Below are positions 1 to 8,067 of a stretch of 34,565 nucleotides of DNA, piece after piece. Source of the DNA: Verrucomicrobiota bacterium (GTDB taxonomy: Bacteria; Verrucomicrobiota; Verrucomicrobiia; Chthoniobacterales; Chthoniobacteraceae); NCBI GenBank assembly GCA_003402745.1, contig QQND01000029.1, forward strand, positions 1 through 34,565, in the 5' to 3' direction. A program made the translations under genes and the position numbers. Under the pieces are notes generated by a model. The model was not told the origin of the DNA. It saw only the letters and a program-made list of their open reading frames with translations, and made no database searches. Every line of letters starts with the position of its first letter. Within the stretch, counting starts at the first letter, position 1.

Positions 1-1421
1 CCGCGCCCGTTGCGACGCCGGCCGCGCCCGTTGCGACGCCGGCCGCGCCCGTTGCGACGCCGGCCGCGCCCGTTGTGACGCCGGCCGCGCCCGTTGTGAC
101 GCCGGCCGCGCCCGTTGCGACGCCGGCCGCACCCGGGACTCCGTCCGCCGTAATCTCGGATGCTCCCAAAATCGACGGCGTGCCTGCGGTTGACGGGGCC
201 GAGGCTCCCAAGAGGAAGTCTCGTTTTAGTGCTGCCGCAGATGCTTTGAGCGAAGATGGGGGCTCTGGGAAAAAAAGGGGAAAGGCCAAAAAAGAGCCTC
301 CGGTACCGCTGACTCCCGAGCAGGCCAAAGCTGTTGAGATTAAGGGTTTTTCTGACAAGGCAAAGGCCTCAATCAAAAAGGGCGATTTCGAGGTGGCCCA
401 AGGGCTTCTGGAGTCTTTGGTTGCCGTGGACCTGCCTCACTCTGAAAAAAAGGTGGCATTGCAGGAAGTGGCGACTGTCTATGAGGAAAGGGGCGACCTT
501 ACGAAGCCGATCGCTATTTACGAGAAACTTTGTGTGGTGCTCGACAACGACGGCGATGTTCCTGCGTGGTTGCTCAAACTCGGGCAGTTGTACCGAGATG
601 CGGGTGCCTATCAAATGGCGATTTCCCGCTACTACGGCGTGATCCAACTCGGTATGAAAATGGGCAGTTCGGATTTCACCCGCTACCAGGGTCTGACCCG
701 GCAGGCGCAGCGTGAAGTGGCAAACACTTATTTCATTAAGGGCGACTTTGAGCAGGCCCAAAAGTTTTATAACATGGCGTTGCGCTCTGATTTACCCAAG
801 GAAGAGCGGGCCGTCGCGATGTTTCGTTCAGCCCATTGTACGTTCATGCGCAACGACATGAACGGAGCGGTCAATGCGCTGGAGCGTTTCTTGAAGGATT
901 TCAGTCGGCACGCCTCGGCGGCTGAGGCGCGCTACATGCTGGCGATGTCTTACAAGAATTTGGGACGTCCGCAGGATGCGTATGATACGGTGATCGAGCT
1001 GCTGCGGGAGGCGAAGGGCAAGGCAGAAGCAGATCCAAAAGCATGGGCATTCTGGCAGAAAAAGGCGGGCAACGAGTTTGCCAATGACTACTACCAGCGC
1101 GGTGATTTTGTGAATGCAGTGACGATTTATCAGGCCCTTGCCGCACTGGAAACGGCGCCCGAATGGCGCTGGCCTGTGGTTTATCAGATGGGGCTGTGCT
1201 TCGAGCGACTACGATTTGAGTCCCGAGCTGTGGAGTGTTATAAGTATATTGTTGAGGAAAACACCAAGCCCGAGTTCAGATGGAAAAAAATGCCGCAGAG
1301 CGTGGGTAATCTAGTCAAGATGGCCGCGTGGAGGGTGGAACAGCTGTCATGGGAGGGCGCCACCTCAAAACAACTTCGCAGCACTGCGGGGACTGAAGTC
1401 CCTAGGTCGGTTTCGCGTTGA
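1..1421 (+). CDS. TPR-repeat protein with Pro/Ala-rich repeat linker, 5'-truncated by the window
   Basis: The frame is open from the left edge, so the real start lies upstream. The GTG at 75 sits inside the tandem repeat and is probably not the initiator. The visible protein starts with APVATPA heptads, continues through a low-complexity charged stretch rich in Lys and Glu, and then becomes helical with several tetratricopeptide-type units (for example around KGDFEVAQGLLESL, RGDLTKPIAIYEKL, KGDFEQAQKFYNMAL and GRPQDAYDTVIELL). TPR proteins are scaffolds for protein-protein contacts, and the Pro/Ala part is probably a flexible linker. It ends 6 bp before the next gene, consistent with one transcription unit. 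No catalytic motif is visible and the partner is unknown. It could be a cell-envelope or flagellar-assembly scaffold, but this cannot be decided because the N-terminus is missing. Confidence 0.85.
   Translation, partial: APVATPAAPVATPAAPVATPAAPVVTPAAPVVTPAAPVATPAAPGTPSAVISDAPKIDGVPAVDGAEAPKRKSRFSAAADALSEDGGSGKKRGKAKKEPPVPLTPEQAKAVEIKGFSDKAKASIKKGDFEVAQGLLESLVAVDLPHSEKKVALQEVATVYEERGDLTKPIAIYEKLCVVLDNDGDVPAWLLKLGQLYRDAGAYQMAISRYYGVIQLGMKMGSSDFTRYQGLTRQAQREVANTYFIKGDFEQAQKFYNMALRSDLPKEERAVAMFRSAHCTFMRNDMNGAVNALERFLKDFSRHASAAEARYMLAMSYKNLGRPQDAYDTVIELLREAKGKAEADPKAWAFWQKKAGNEFANDYYQRGDFVNAVTIYQALAALETAPEWRWPVVYQMGLCFERLRFESRAVECYKYIVEENTKPEFRWKKMPQSVGNLVKMAAWRVEQLSWEGATSKQLRSTAGTEVPRSVSR
3..128 (+). 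repeat. In-frame 21-bp tandem repeat (6 copies)
   Basis: Six consecutive 21-bp units, each beginning gcgcccgtt, start at 3, 24, 45, 66, 87 and 108. The fourth and fifth carry gtg in place of gcg, and a degenerate partial unit follows at 129. The period is a multiple of three, and the unit encodes the heptapeptide APVATPA (or APVVTPA) in the frame of the TPR gene. Copy number could vary without a frameshift. The array probably continues to the left of the window, so the count is a minimum. Confidence 0.95.
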
Positions 1422-1427
1422 TTTTTT

Positions 1428-1847
1428 ATGGAAAACCAACAGGCAACGCCTTCTTTTCGCTCGCCCGTGGTGGACCTGATCTGGTCCCACGGGACGCTTT
1501 GCGAGGAGATTTACAGCCTTCTTCTGGAAGAGAACCGTATACTGCGGGGTTCCGGGGAACTTGAAAAAAGCGGTGTCTTGGACAAGAAGCGCATGCTTCT
1601 GAATGCCTTAGACAATTCCCTTCAGCAGATGCGCCAGGCCGCGCGCGCCACCGCAGTGGCGAAGACACCGGTCTTGAAGACGGTGGCGACTAAGGCGCAG
1701 CGGGTGCTCTTGAAGGCGATGCTGCTGGACAAGGAAAATGAGCAGCTCCTTTTGAAGCACGCTTTGTCTTCGTCCTCCGGTGAAATGCAAATAATTCCCA
1801 AGCCGACTGCGAAACAGGTGAAGAAACGCTACGAGAGTCAGAATTAG
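1428..1847 (+). CDS. Small helical protein, FlgN-like chaperone (tentative)
   Basis: A 139-residue protein without signal peptide or membrane segment. It is predicted almost wholly alpha-helical, with heptad-like Leu spacing: LLLEENRIL near residue 27, then DKKRMLLNALDNSL, and a second helix around DKENEQLLLKHAL. The pattern of an acidic helix, a Leu-rich helix, then a Lys-Lys/Leu helix with an unstructured C-terminal tail resembles the FlgN/FliT type of flagellar export chaperone, which keeps hook-associated proteins unfolded before export. This is a resemblance by eye, not a firm assignment, because such helices are low in information. The gene starts 6 bp after the TPR gene and is followed after 59 bp by a sigma-54 activator, a type of regulator often found with flagellar genes. 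No other flagellar gene is in the window. Confidence 0.7.
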   Translation: MENQQATPSFRSPVVDLIWSHGTLCEEIYSLLLEENRILRGSGELEKSGVLDKKRMLLNALDNSLQQMRQAARATAVAKTPVLKTVATKAQRVLLKAMLLDKENEQLLLKHALSSSSGEMQIIPKPTAKQVKKRYESQN

Positions 1848-1906
1848 ATATGACTTTTTTGCCGAGTGGGTGCATATAGAGGAGTCCCTCCTCACGTGCT
1901 CCACTC

Positions 1907-3319
1907 ATGGCTGTCGAAAAAATACTCGTCATTGACGATGAACCCTTCATCCGCAAAACCTTTGAGGAGGTTTTGCGAGGTAAACGTTACGGTGTAAGTA
2001 GCGCGTCTTCTATCGCCGAGGCAGAACGCCTCATGAAGCGCGAACAGTTTGACGTCGTTTTTGTCGATGTCCGGCTTCCGGACGGAGAGGGGATGTCCAT
2101 CCTAGAACGGGTTTCCAAGGGGAGTACTCCGCCGCTGGCCATTATGATGAGTGGTTTCGGAACGATCGAATCAGCTGTGGAGTGTATGCGCGCTGGAGCG
2201 TTTGACTACCTGACCAAACCGTTTTCCATCAGCCAGATTGAAGTCTTGGTGAAAAAAGCCGAAAGTTACCGCCAGATGCTCCAGGTGAACGAGTACCTGT
2301 CGGCCGAACTGGCTGGGGCGAAAGACTTGGTGGGAGCCAGCGAAGAAATCAACCGGTTGCGTGATATGCTCCGGAAGGTGGCGCCGACGGAGGCGACGGT
2401 CCTGATTCAGGGGGAAAATGGAACGGGCAAGGAGCTTGTGGCTCTGTCTCTTTATCACTCGAGCACGCGGTCCCATCTTCCTTACATCCGGGTGAATTGC
2501 GCCGCCCTTTCTGAAAATTTGATGGAGAGCGAGTTTTTCGGTCATGAAAAAGGGGCCTTCACCGGAGCCATGGAGCGTCGAGAGGGGCGATTCGAACTCG
2601 CCAACGGGGGGACTCTTTTGCTGGACGAAATCAGCGAAATCTCTCCTCGCCTGCAGGCGAAGTTGTTGCGAGTGCTTCAGGAAAAGGAGTTCGAGCGAGT
2701 GGGTGGTGTAAAAACCATCCAAGTAGACGTCCGAGTTCTCGCAACGACAAACAGGGACCTGCGGAAGGCAGTTGAGAAGGGAGATTTCCGCGAGGATTTG
2801 TATTATCGACTCAATGTGTTTCCTGTATCCGTACCCCCGCTGCGGGAACGCACGGGCGACATCAGGGTACTGGCGGAGTATTTTTTGGCGAGATTTGCCA
2901 AGCAGTATAACCGGTCGGATTTGCACCTTTCCCCGGAGTGTCACGCCGCCTTGGATGCGCACCGCTGGCCCGGCAATGTTAGGGAACTTCAGAACGCGGT
3001 CGAGCGGGCTGTGATCATGAGTGAGCCGGGAGCGCCCTTGATTTCCTCCGCCCTGGGCCTCCCTGGTATCCAAACCCTCGCGGTGCCAGTCTCCCTGAAG
3101 GTGAACGAAGAAACTGAATCGGCTTCGAGCATCAATGGCCACGGGTCCGGCCCGCTTGGCGACTCCCGCGTGTCCTTGGCTGCCCTTGAAAAGGAGCACA
3201 TCCTACGTGTTTTGAGTGCGTGCGCCGACAACCGTACTCGAGCTGCGGATGCCCTCCAGATCAGCATCCGGACTTTGCGCAACAAGTTGCACGAGTATCG
3301 TCTGGCGAAGGACGAGTAA
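1907..3319 (+). CDS. NtrC-family sigma-54-dependent response regulator
   Basis: A 470-residue three-domain regulator. Receiver domain (about 1-120): acidic pocket D10/D11, phosphoacceptor D54, switch residue S82 and conserved K104 before Pro. AAA+ domain (about 140-370): Walker A GENGTGKE at 169-176, the sigma-54-contacting GAFTGA loop at 216-221, and Walker B GGTLLLDE at 234-241. It ends in a Fis-type helix-turn-helix ([17 protein letters not shown]). It is expected to be phosphorylated by a histidine kinase, oligomerise, and remodel sigma-54 RNA polymerase at -24/-12 promoters. All catalytic residues are intact. No partner kinase is in the window, so the signal is unknown. Linkage to a FlgN-like gene hints at motility, and the urea operon about 22 kb away is another possible but unsupported target. 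The ATG start gives a complete receiver domain. Confidence 0.95.
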   Translation: MAVEKILVIDDEPFIRKTFEEVLRGKRYGVSSASSIAEAERLMKREQFDVVFVDVRLPDGEGMSILERVSKGSTPPLAIMMSGFGTIESAVECMRAGAFDYLTKPFSISQIEVLVKKAESYRQMLQVNEYLSAELAGAKDLVGASEEINRLRDMLRKVAPTEATVLIQGENGTGKELVALSLYHSSTRSHLPYIRVNCAALSENLMESEFFGHEKGAFTGAMERREGRFELANGGTLLLDEISEISPRLQAKLLRVLQEKEFERVGGVKTIQVDVRVLATTNRDLRKAVEKGDFREDLYYRLNVFPVSVPPLRERTGDIRVLAEYFLARFAKQYNRSDLHLSPECHAALDAHRWPGNVRELQNAVERAVIMSEPGAPLISSALGLPGIQTLAVPVSLKVNEETESASSINGHGSGPLGDSRVSLAALEKEHILRVLSACADNRTRAADALQISIRTLRNKLHEYRLAKDE

Positions 3320-3614
3320 GGATCTGTGTGGCTGCCAAGCGGCCTCTGATCGTGATCGGTCCTTGAAGAAAGCTTGGAATTTTAAAGCTCCGGGCGTTGT
3401 CGTGTTTTCCGAGGGTGCTTCCCGCCCCCTCAACGCCCAGCCATTCTGCTTGGCGCGTGTTCGGTTTCCAGTTAATTTTTCTGGAGGCTGTTTTTGCGGT
3501 GCATTTAGACCACGGTCATGAAGCGGCCTGCGTCGCACCCAAAATTTATCCCTCACAAAATCGGAAAATTGGGATCTGCGGGCTAGCTTCGAGTCCTGCG
3601 CGCTTGTCTCTAAA
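3320..3614. other. Intergenic region without recognisable gene
   Basis: This 295-bp gap separates the sigma-54 activator gene from a small secreted-protein gene. Short open frames cross it on both strands, but none has a credible start, family resemblance or signal peptide. A near-match to a -24/-12 promoter around 3482-3497 has the wrong spacing. No strong terminator hairpin was found by eye. Confidence 0.5.
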
Positions 3615-3965
3615 ATGAAACTCCTTCTCTACATTCGCCGCATTTTATTCGGCGGAGCCTTCGTGGCCTTGGGCGCTTTCTCCTCGGCAGCGCATGCCGG
3701 TAACAGCAGGGTCTCTGCCCGAAAAGCCATCGATCTTGCTCAGGAGCAGCTTGATCTGCGTGGCCTGCAATCCACCGTCCAGATCGAATCCGTAGTTTTG
3801 CAGTCCGTGACGATTCTGGGAGCTTCCAGGGTGTGGACTGTTTTGTGGTCCCAGCCCATTTCCTCGGATTCGGGCAAATTTGAAGTCGGGGTCGAGGTGG
3901 ATATGAATGGAAAACTGGTGCGGTTGGTCAAAAAAACGGCGCCCGGAGCGAAGGCCGCGCAATAA
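3615..3965 (+). CDS. Small secreted protein, PepSY-like (tentative)
   Basis: A 116-residue protein. The N-terminus has basic residues (MKLLLYIRR), a hydrophobic core and a likely signal-peptidase site after AAHA near residue 28, so it is probably periplasmic. The mature part reads SARKAIDLAQEQLDLRG and then alternates short beta-strand-like segments ending in VEVDMNGKLVRLVKK. The order helix 'A...A...A' followed by strands and a terminal 'D-G-K-v' turn is what PepSY-type small domains look like, but the match is by eye only. It stops 13 bp before ispE on the same strand, so the two are probably co-transcribed. No catalytic residues are apparent. Confidence 0.65.
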   Translation: MKLLLYIRRILFGGAFVALGAFSSAAHAGNSRVSARKAIDLAQEQLDLRGLQSTVQIESVVLQSVTILGASRVWTVLWSQPISSDSGKFEVGVEVDMNGKLVRLVKKTAPGAKAAQ

Positions 3966-3978
3966 ATTCACAGACACT

Positions 3979-4812
3979 ATGCGTTGGTTAGCTCCTGCGA
4001 AGATCAACCTTTCGCTTAAAATTTTAGGCCGCAGAGCGGATGGATTTCACGAACTGCGCAGCCTGATGGCCCCAATTTCCGTGTTTGACACGCTTGAGGT
4101 CGATCCCAAAGCGGACGGAGATCTTGAGTTTTTGTGCGACTCTCCAGGGATTCCCTTGGACGACGGTAACCTTGTGGTGCGCGCTACGAGACTTTTCTGC
4201 AGCACCTTCGGTTTTTTGCCGCAGTTACGAATCGCTCTGAGCAAGGAAATTCCTCATGGAGCGGGTCTTGGGGGCGGCAGTAGTGATGCAGCGACGACGC
4301 TCCTTGCGCTCGATTCGTTTTTCCAAACACACCTTGAAAGGGAAGTGCTAGTTGAGTTGGCGGCTGAACTGGGATCCGACGTGCCGTTTTTTTTGTATCA
4401 ATCCGCCGCATGGATCGGAGGTCGGGGAGAGAGGGTGTCCCCGGTAGCGGGTTTTGCTGCGGTGCCTTTGCTTCTTATAAAGCCGCCTTTTGGGGTGCCG
4501 ACGCCTTGGGCTTATTCTCAATGGAGTCAATCCGATGAAATTCCTGGCGTTCACTATGGAGAGCAGTCCACCGCGGCAGGCAATCTCATCAATGATCTAG
4601 AGCGGCCTGTGTTCCAGAAATACGTGCTGCTCGCCGAACTTAAGCGCTGGCTGTGTTCCCAACCCGAGGTCGAAGGTGCTCTTCTTTCAGGCTCAGGCTC
4701 CACTCTTTTTGCAGCACTGCGCACAAAGGAAGCGGGACAGAGTTTGCGAAAACGGTTCGAAAACGAATTTGGAACCCAATGGTGGGTGCGCCACTGCGAA
4801 ACCATTCCATAG
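3979..4812 (+). CDS. ispE: 4-(cytidine 5'-diphospho)-2-C-methyl-D-erythritol kinase IspE
   Basis: A 277-residue cytosolic GHMP-family kinase that phosphorylates CDP-methylerythritol at the 2-hydroxyl in the non-mevalonate (MEP) isoprenoid pathway. The N-terminus APAKINLSLKILGRRADGFHE (residues 5-25) is the IspE signature with Lys8. The GHMP glycine-rich ATP loop PHGAGLGGGSSDAAT lies at 92-106. GSDVPFF around 132-138 carries the expected catalytic Asp134. The C-terminal GHMP motif GALLSGSGSTLFA is present. The length is normal for the family. The frame is open further upstream to 3907, but that would overlap the preceding gene. The ATG at 3979 puts the conserved motif right at the N-terminus. 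It converges with mutL, with 23 bp between stops. Confidence 0.95.
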   Translation: MRWLAPAKINLSLKILGRRADGFHELRSLMAPISVFDTLEVDPKADGDLEFLCDSPGIPLDDGNLVVRATRLFCSTFGFLPQLRIALSKEIPHGAGLGGGSSDAATTLLALDSFFQTHLEREVLVELAAELGSDVPFFLYQSAAWIGGRGERVSPVAGFAAVPLLLIKPPFGVPTPWAYSQWSQSDEIPGVHYGEQSTAAGNLINDLERPVFQKYVLLAELKRWLCSQPEVEGALLSGSGSTLFAALRTKEAGQSLRKRFENEFGTQWWVRHCETIP

Positions 4813-4835
4813 GGTGGGTGGGTGAGCGGCGAGGC

Positions 4836-6689
4836 TCAGGCTTTCCGTCCGAATTTTTTTTCCAGCTCCAAATAGCTGATTTGGATCATCGTTGGCCGCC
4901 CGTGTGGACAGCAGTAGGGCAGGTCGCAGGCGAGTAAGTCCTCGACTAATTTGAGCAGTTCGGGCTCGCGCAAGCTGTCGTTGGCCTTGACCGCATGGCG
5001 GCAGACGGTTTTGGCAATCATGTCCTGCCCAAGGCGCAGTCTGGCTCCTTGCGGAGTGGTTTCGCGCAGATCGTCGATGATGTCGTGCAACAATTGAACA
5101 GGGTCTTCTGCTTTTAAAAAAGTGGGGAGGGCGTCTACCTTAAAAGTGCCTCCTCCAAATCCTTCGAGCGTGATTCCCGCGCGCTCAAGCAGGTCCAGAT
5201 TCCGTTCAACCCAGTCGCTATCCTTTGGGCCGAGCCTGAGAGTGAGCGGTAATAGCAGTCGCTGCGAGGGAACTCCCTGCGTTTCCATTCTGCGTTGCAT
5301 TTCCTCAAACAGAATCCGTTCGTGTGCCGCATGCTGGTCCACAAGGACGAGGCCCGATGCGTTTTCCATAAGGACGAAGAGTTTGCCGAGGACCCCTAGG
5401 AAACGGAAGGTCTCGGGCACGGGCGCCGGTGGCACCTCCCGTTCAACGTGTTCCGGTTGAATGGCGAGTATCGGACTGGGTTCACTCGCGGCGGTCTGTT
5501 CTGGCAGTGGGCGCGTTTTCTCAGAGGTTTCCTTAGACGGGGTATGGTTTGAGACTGTGGATTTTGGTGCGCTCGCTGGTACGAGCATCGTGCGCCGCGC
5601 CTGTTCTTGTAGAGGGAGGACTGGTTGGGATTGTGGCGCTGGAGCTTGCTCTTTAGGCGGGGGTTCCCCTGTTCGAAACCCGGCGCTCCAACGCGTCCTG
5701 TCGCTTTCGAGGGCAGCACGCACCGCCGCAGCAACTGCGTTGCGGATATCGGAAGGGGAGCGGAAGCGTACTTCGCGTTTTGCTGGGTGCACATTCACAT
5801 CGACCGCAGCAGGGTCCATCTCGATAAATAGGAACGTCACGGGATGTTGTCCTTTCATCAAGGCGGTGTGGTAGCCTTCTCGGAGACCTTGCGACAGACT
5901 GATGTTTTCCACCGACCGCCCATTGAGAAAGCAAAGCTGTTGCTGGCGGCTAGACCGGCTGATTCCAACCCTTCCGATGTAACCGGAGATTTTGATTCCA
6001 GGTGTCGTAATGTGCTGTACTTCAAGTAGATCAGACGCGAGTTCCGCTCCAGACAAGTCTCGGATGCGATCCAGAAGTGTGTTTGCGGGCGCGAGTTGAA
6101 AGGCCACTCGTTCGTCCTGCAGATGGACGAAACTGATCTGTGGATGGCCTAAGGCAAGCAGATGAAGTTGGTGTTCGACATGACTGGCCTCGGTGGCTTC
6201 GGTGCGTAAAAACTTTCTGCGCGCAGGTAGATTGTAAAACAGGGATCGCACTTCAATCTGCGTTCCTGGTGCGTCTCCTCCATCGCGGACTGCCTCAATT
6301 TTACCTCCGTTCACGAGCACTTCTGTTCCGGCAATCGCGTCATGTTCGCGTGTGGAAAGTCTGAATCGAGAAACGGACGCAATGCTAGGAACCGCTTCGC
6401 CCCTGAAACCCAGAGTGTGGATGGCCGCAAGATCTGCTCCGGAGCGGATTTTGCTGGTGGCGTGGCGCTCGAGACAGAGCAGGGCGTCATCCCGATCCAT
6501 GCCTACTCCGTTGTCCGTGACCCGGATGAGAGCGATGCCGCCGCGCCTCGTAAGAATTTCAATGCGAGTCGCATGTGCATCTATGGAGTTTTCCACGAGC
6601 TCCTTGATGACGGCGGCGGGGCGCTCCACCACCTCTCCTGCGGCGACCTGGCTGGCAACTTCCTCAGACAATAACCGAATACGGGACAT
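4836..6689 (-). CDS. mutL: DNA mismatch repair protein MutL, endonuclease type
   Basis: A 617-residue protein. The N-terminal GHKL ATPase has E30 and N34 in VIKELVENSIDAHAT, the DNGVGMDRDD motif and GFRGEAVPSIASV. A Pro/Glu-rich linker occupies roughly residues 350-420. The C-terminal dimerisation domain carries the metal-dependent nicking motif DQHAAHERILFE at 451-462, matching DQHA(X)2E(X)4E, followed by CRHAVKAND and CPHGRP near the C-terminus. These mark MutL of organisms without MutH, in which MutL itself nicks the new strand after MutS recognition. The frame runs upstream to 6962, but MSRIRLLSEEVASQVAAGEVVERP is the normal family N-terminus, so the start at 6689 is chosen. It is the last gene of a minus-strand series. 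Confidence 0.96.
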   Translation of the reverse strand: MSRIRLLSEEVASQVAAGEVVERPAAVIKELVENSIDAHATRIEILTRRGGIALIRVTDNGVGMDRDDALLCLERHATSKIRSGADLAAIHTLGFRGEAVPSIASVSRFRLSTREHDAIAGTEVLVNGGKIEAVRDGGDAPGTQIEVRSLFYNLPARRKFLRTEATEASHVEHQLHLLALGHPQISFVHLQDERVAFQLAPANTLLDRIRDLSGAELASDLLEVQHITTPGIKISGYIGRVGISRSSRQQQLCFLNGRSVENISLSQGLREGYHTALMKGQHPVTFLFIEMDPAAVDVNVHPAKREVRFRSPSDIRNAVAAAVRAALESDRTRWSAGFRTGEPPPKEQAPAPQSQPVLPLQEQARRTMLVPASAPKSTVSNHTPSKETSEKTRPLPEQTAASEPSPILAIQPEHVEREVPPAPVPETFRFLGVLGKLFVLMENASGLVLVDQHAAHERILFEEMQRRMETQGVPSQRLLLPLTLRLGPKDSDWVERNLDLLERAGITLEGFGGGTFKVDALPTFLKAEDPVQLLHDIIDDLRETTPQGARLRLGQDMIAKTVCRHAVKANDSLREPELLKLVEDLLACDLPYCCPHGRPTMIQISYLELEKKFGRKA

Positions 6690-6825
6690 GCTCAAAGAAT
6701 GGCCTGTGATCCGGTCGCCGAAAAACGTTAATTTCAGAATAAAAGCCAAGCCTCGGCCTTTGAGGTTTTCCGACGAACCAGTGACCGTCGCGCCGTCTTG
6801 CCCAAATCCTGAATGCCGGGAGTTC

Positions 6826-7233
6826 TTAGAAAGCGGGTTGGAAAAAAGTTTGCCACGCCCAGACGAGCGCAAAAATGAGGGCTGCAAAAAGCATGAAAAA
6901 CATCCATTTGCCCTGCTGGCGGTCACGCCGCCGCGCGCGGGGAGCGGTCGTCGCATCCCCATTGAGGTACCGGTTGTCAGGCAGCGTCACACCGCGGTGC
7001 GCCCCTCCCTGTTCGATGCGCGAGGCATTCTGGAGGAAGTTTTCGCGCTGTTTCTTTTGGATTTCTTCGGCGATTTTGGGCGCCTTTTTGATGAAACTCT
7101 CGTGGCGGGCCGTGGCAGCCTTCAATTGCGCCTCCTGCTCGGCCAGGTCGCGCCTGCGGGCTTCGAAAGGCGTTTCCTGTTTGGAGGTCTTCGGCCTGGT
7201 TGCAGCCTGTTTTTTTCCAGTTCGGAACAGCAT
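6826..7233 (-). CDS. Small coiled-coil protein with C-terminal membrane anchor
   Basis: A 135-residue protein of unrecognised family. The first third is basic. Residues about 22-70 are a highly charged, helical and probably coiled-coil stretch rich in Ala, Glu, Lys and Gln. A polar basic segment (RARRRDRQQGK) then leads into one hydrophobic helix near the end (MFFMLFAALIFALVWAWQTFF). This is a tail-anchored layout with the bulk of the protein probably in the cytoplasm (positive-inside). It lies 46 bp downstream of a gene for another coiled-coil protein with one C-terminal membrane helix and 136 bp upstream of mutL. The shared layout suggests the two may act together, but no function can be given. 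Confidence 0.7.
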   Translation of the reverse strand: MLFRTGKKQAATRPKTSKQETPFEARRRDLAEQEAQLKAATARHESFIKKAPKIAEEIQKKQRENFLQNASRIEQGGAHRGVTLPDNRYLNGDATTAPRARRRDRQQGKWMFFMLFAALIFALVWAWQTFFQPAF

Positions 7234-7279
7234 GGCTTGAAGTGGTTTAAGGGCAGCGCTTTACGTTTTACTTTGCGTC

Positions 7280-7900
7280 TTACCGTCCTGTTCCTGAAGT
7301 AAGGAGCACGATCAGCAGAAGAATTCCAACGACAACCAGAGGCAGTGTGAAGGCTAGGCCTGACTTCAGCCAGTAGTTGAAATCATGGCCAGAGGCATCG
7401 TGAGCGTAGCTCGAGTGGCCCAGCTCGTTTGCAATTTCGGTTCCGTCGCTCTCTGGAGAACCGATGCGCGGGATGGTTCGCGCGTACTCGGCTTTTGCAT
7501 CGTCCAGAGCGCTGAGGGCGCGGGTAAGTTCCTTGCTGAGGTCTTGGCCCTCGACGCCTTTCAAGTCGAGGCTTTCAAAGTATTGCAGGTGCAGAGTGAA
7601 GCTTTCCCGGATGCCGCTCAACATTTGGGCTCTGCGTTGGGTCTCAAATTCCTCGCGCTCCACAATCACAAGCGCCCGAGTGAGCTTGTCAACCATGTCT
7701 GCGCGGCCAGTTTGCAACTGCTCCTGACGCCGGCTCAATTCTTCAAGTTCGCGCTTTTGGCGTTCAATAACATCCTGTTGGCGTTTGAGTGAAAGCAGCT
7801 GCTCCTGAGCTTTTTGGACCTGAGAATCGAGGTGCTCAGGGGAGATTTCGTCCTCTGAAAGTTCAAAGTTATCTTGAGGGGAGCGGGAGCGGTCGGCCAT
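7280..7900 (-). CDS. Coiled-coil protein with C-terminal transmembrane helix
   Basis: About 206 residues from the ATG at 7900. A longer start at 7960 adds 20 residues of atypical composition, and neither start has a clear ribosome-binding site. An acidic N-terminus is followed by a long coiled coil (QVQKAQEQLLSLKRQQDVIERQKRELEELSRRQEQL, about residues 25-60) and more helix with DLSKELTRALSALDDAKAEYA. One membrane helix lies at the C-terminus (LAFTLPLVVVGILLLIVLLTS). There is no signal peptide, so the coiled coil is expected in the cytoplasm with a tail anchor. It sits between the AEC transporter gene and a second tail-anchored coiled-coil gene on the same strand. The family is not recognised. 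A structural or polar-scaffold role is possible but not supported by any motif. Confidence 0.7.
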   Translation of the reverse strand: MADRSRSPQDNFELSEDEISPEHLDSQVQKAQEQLLSLKRQQDVIERQKRELEELSRRQEQLQTGRADMVDKLTRALVIVEREEFETQRRAQMLSGIRESFTLHLQYFESLDLKGVEGQDLSKELTRALSALDDAKAEYARTIPRIGSPESDGTEIANELGHSSYAHDASGHDFNYWLKSGLAFTLPLVVVGILLLIVLLTSGTGR

Positions 7901-8067
7901 GTGCGAAGAGGTGTTGGAATACAGTTCGCATGCGAAGCTTTTTGAAGCCAGATCTTTCATTTAAAAACATAAGACAGAGCTCTTCATTTGAGCCGTCTGG
8001 CGGCTTTTTTGGCTGCGGCAGTTTTTTAAGGCGGAATGCTCAAGTGAAAACCCGTCCGACGTCTGGA

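Noticed and set aside
75-77. GTG start for the TPR gene
   Set aside because: It is one of two GTG variants in the tandem repeat, and the frame is open to the window edge, so the start is upstream.
2171-3199. A 342-codon open frame on the minus strand across the NtrC-type gene
   Set aside because: It lies wholly opposite a gene with intact catalytic motifs. Its translation has no recognisable domain and low-complexity Arg/Gln/His composition typical of an antisense shadow.
3482-3497. Possible sigma-54 promoter TGGAGGCTGTTTTTGC
   Set aside because: The GG and GC are 11 rather than 10 bases apart and the -24 block is poor, so it does not meet the consensus.
6352-7302. A 316-codon plus-strand open frame over the mutL 5' end and the small coiled-coil gene
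   Set aside because: It overlaps two convincing minus-strand genes and reads as Arg/Ser-rich sequence without family features.
7994-8020. Hairpin with T run (AGCCG/CGGCT then TTTTTT) on the plus strand
   Set aside because: The stem is five base pairs and no plus-strand gene ends here. On the minus strand it lacks a T run.
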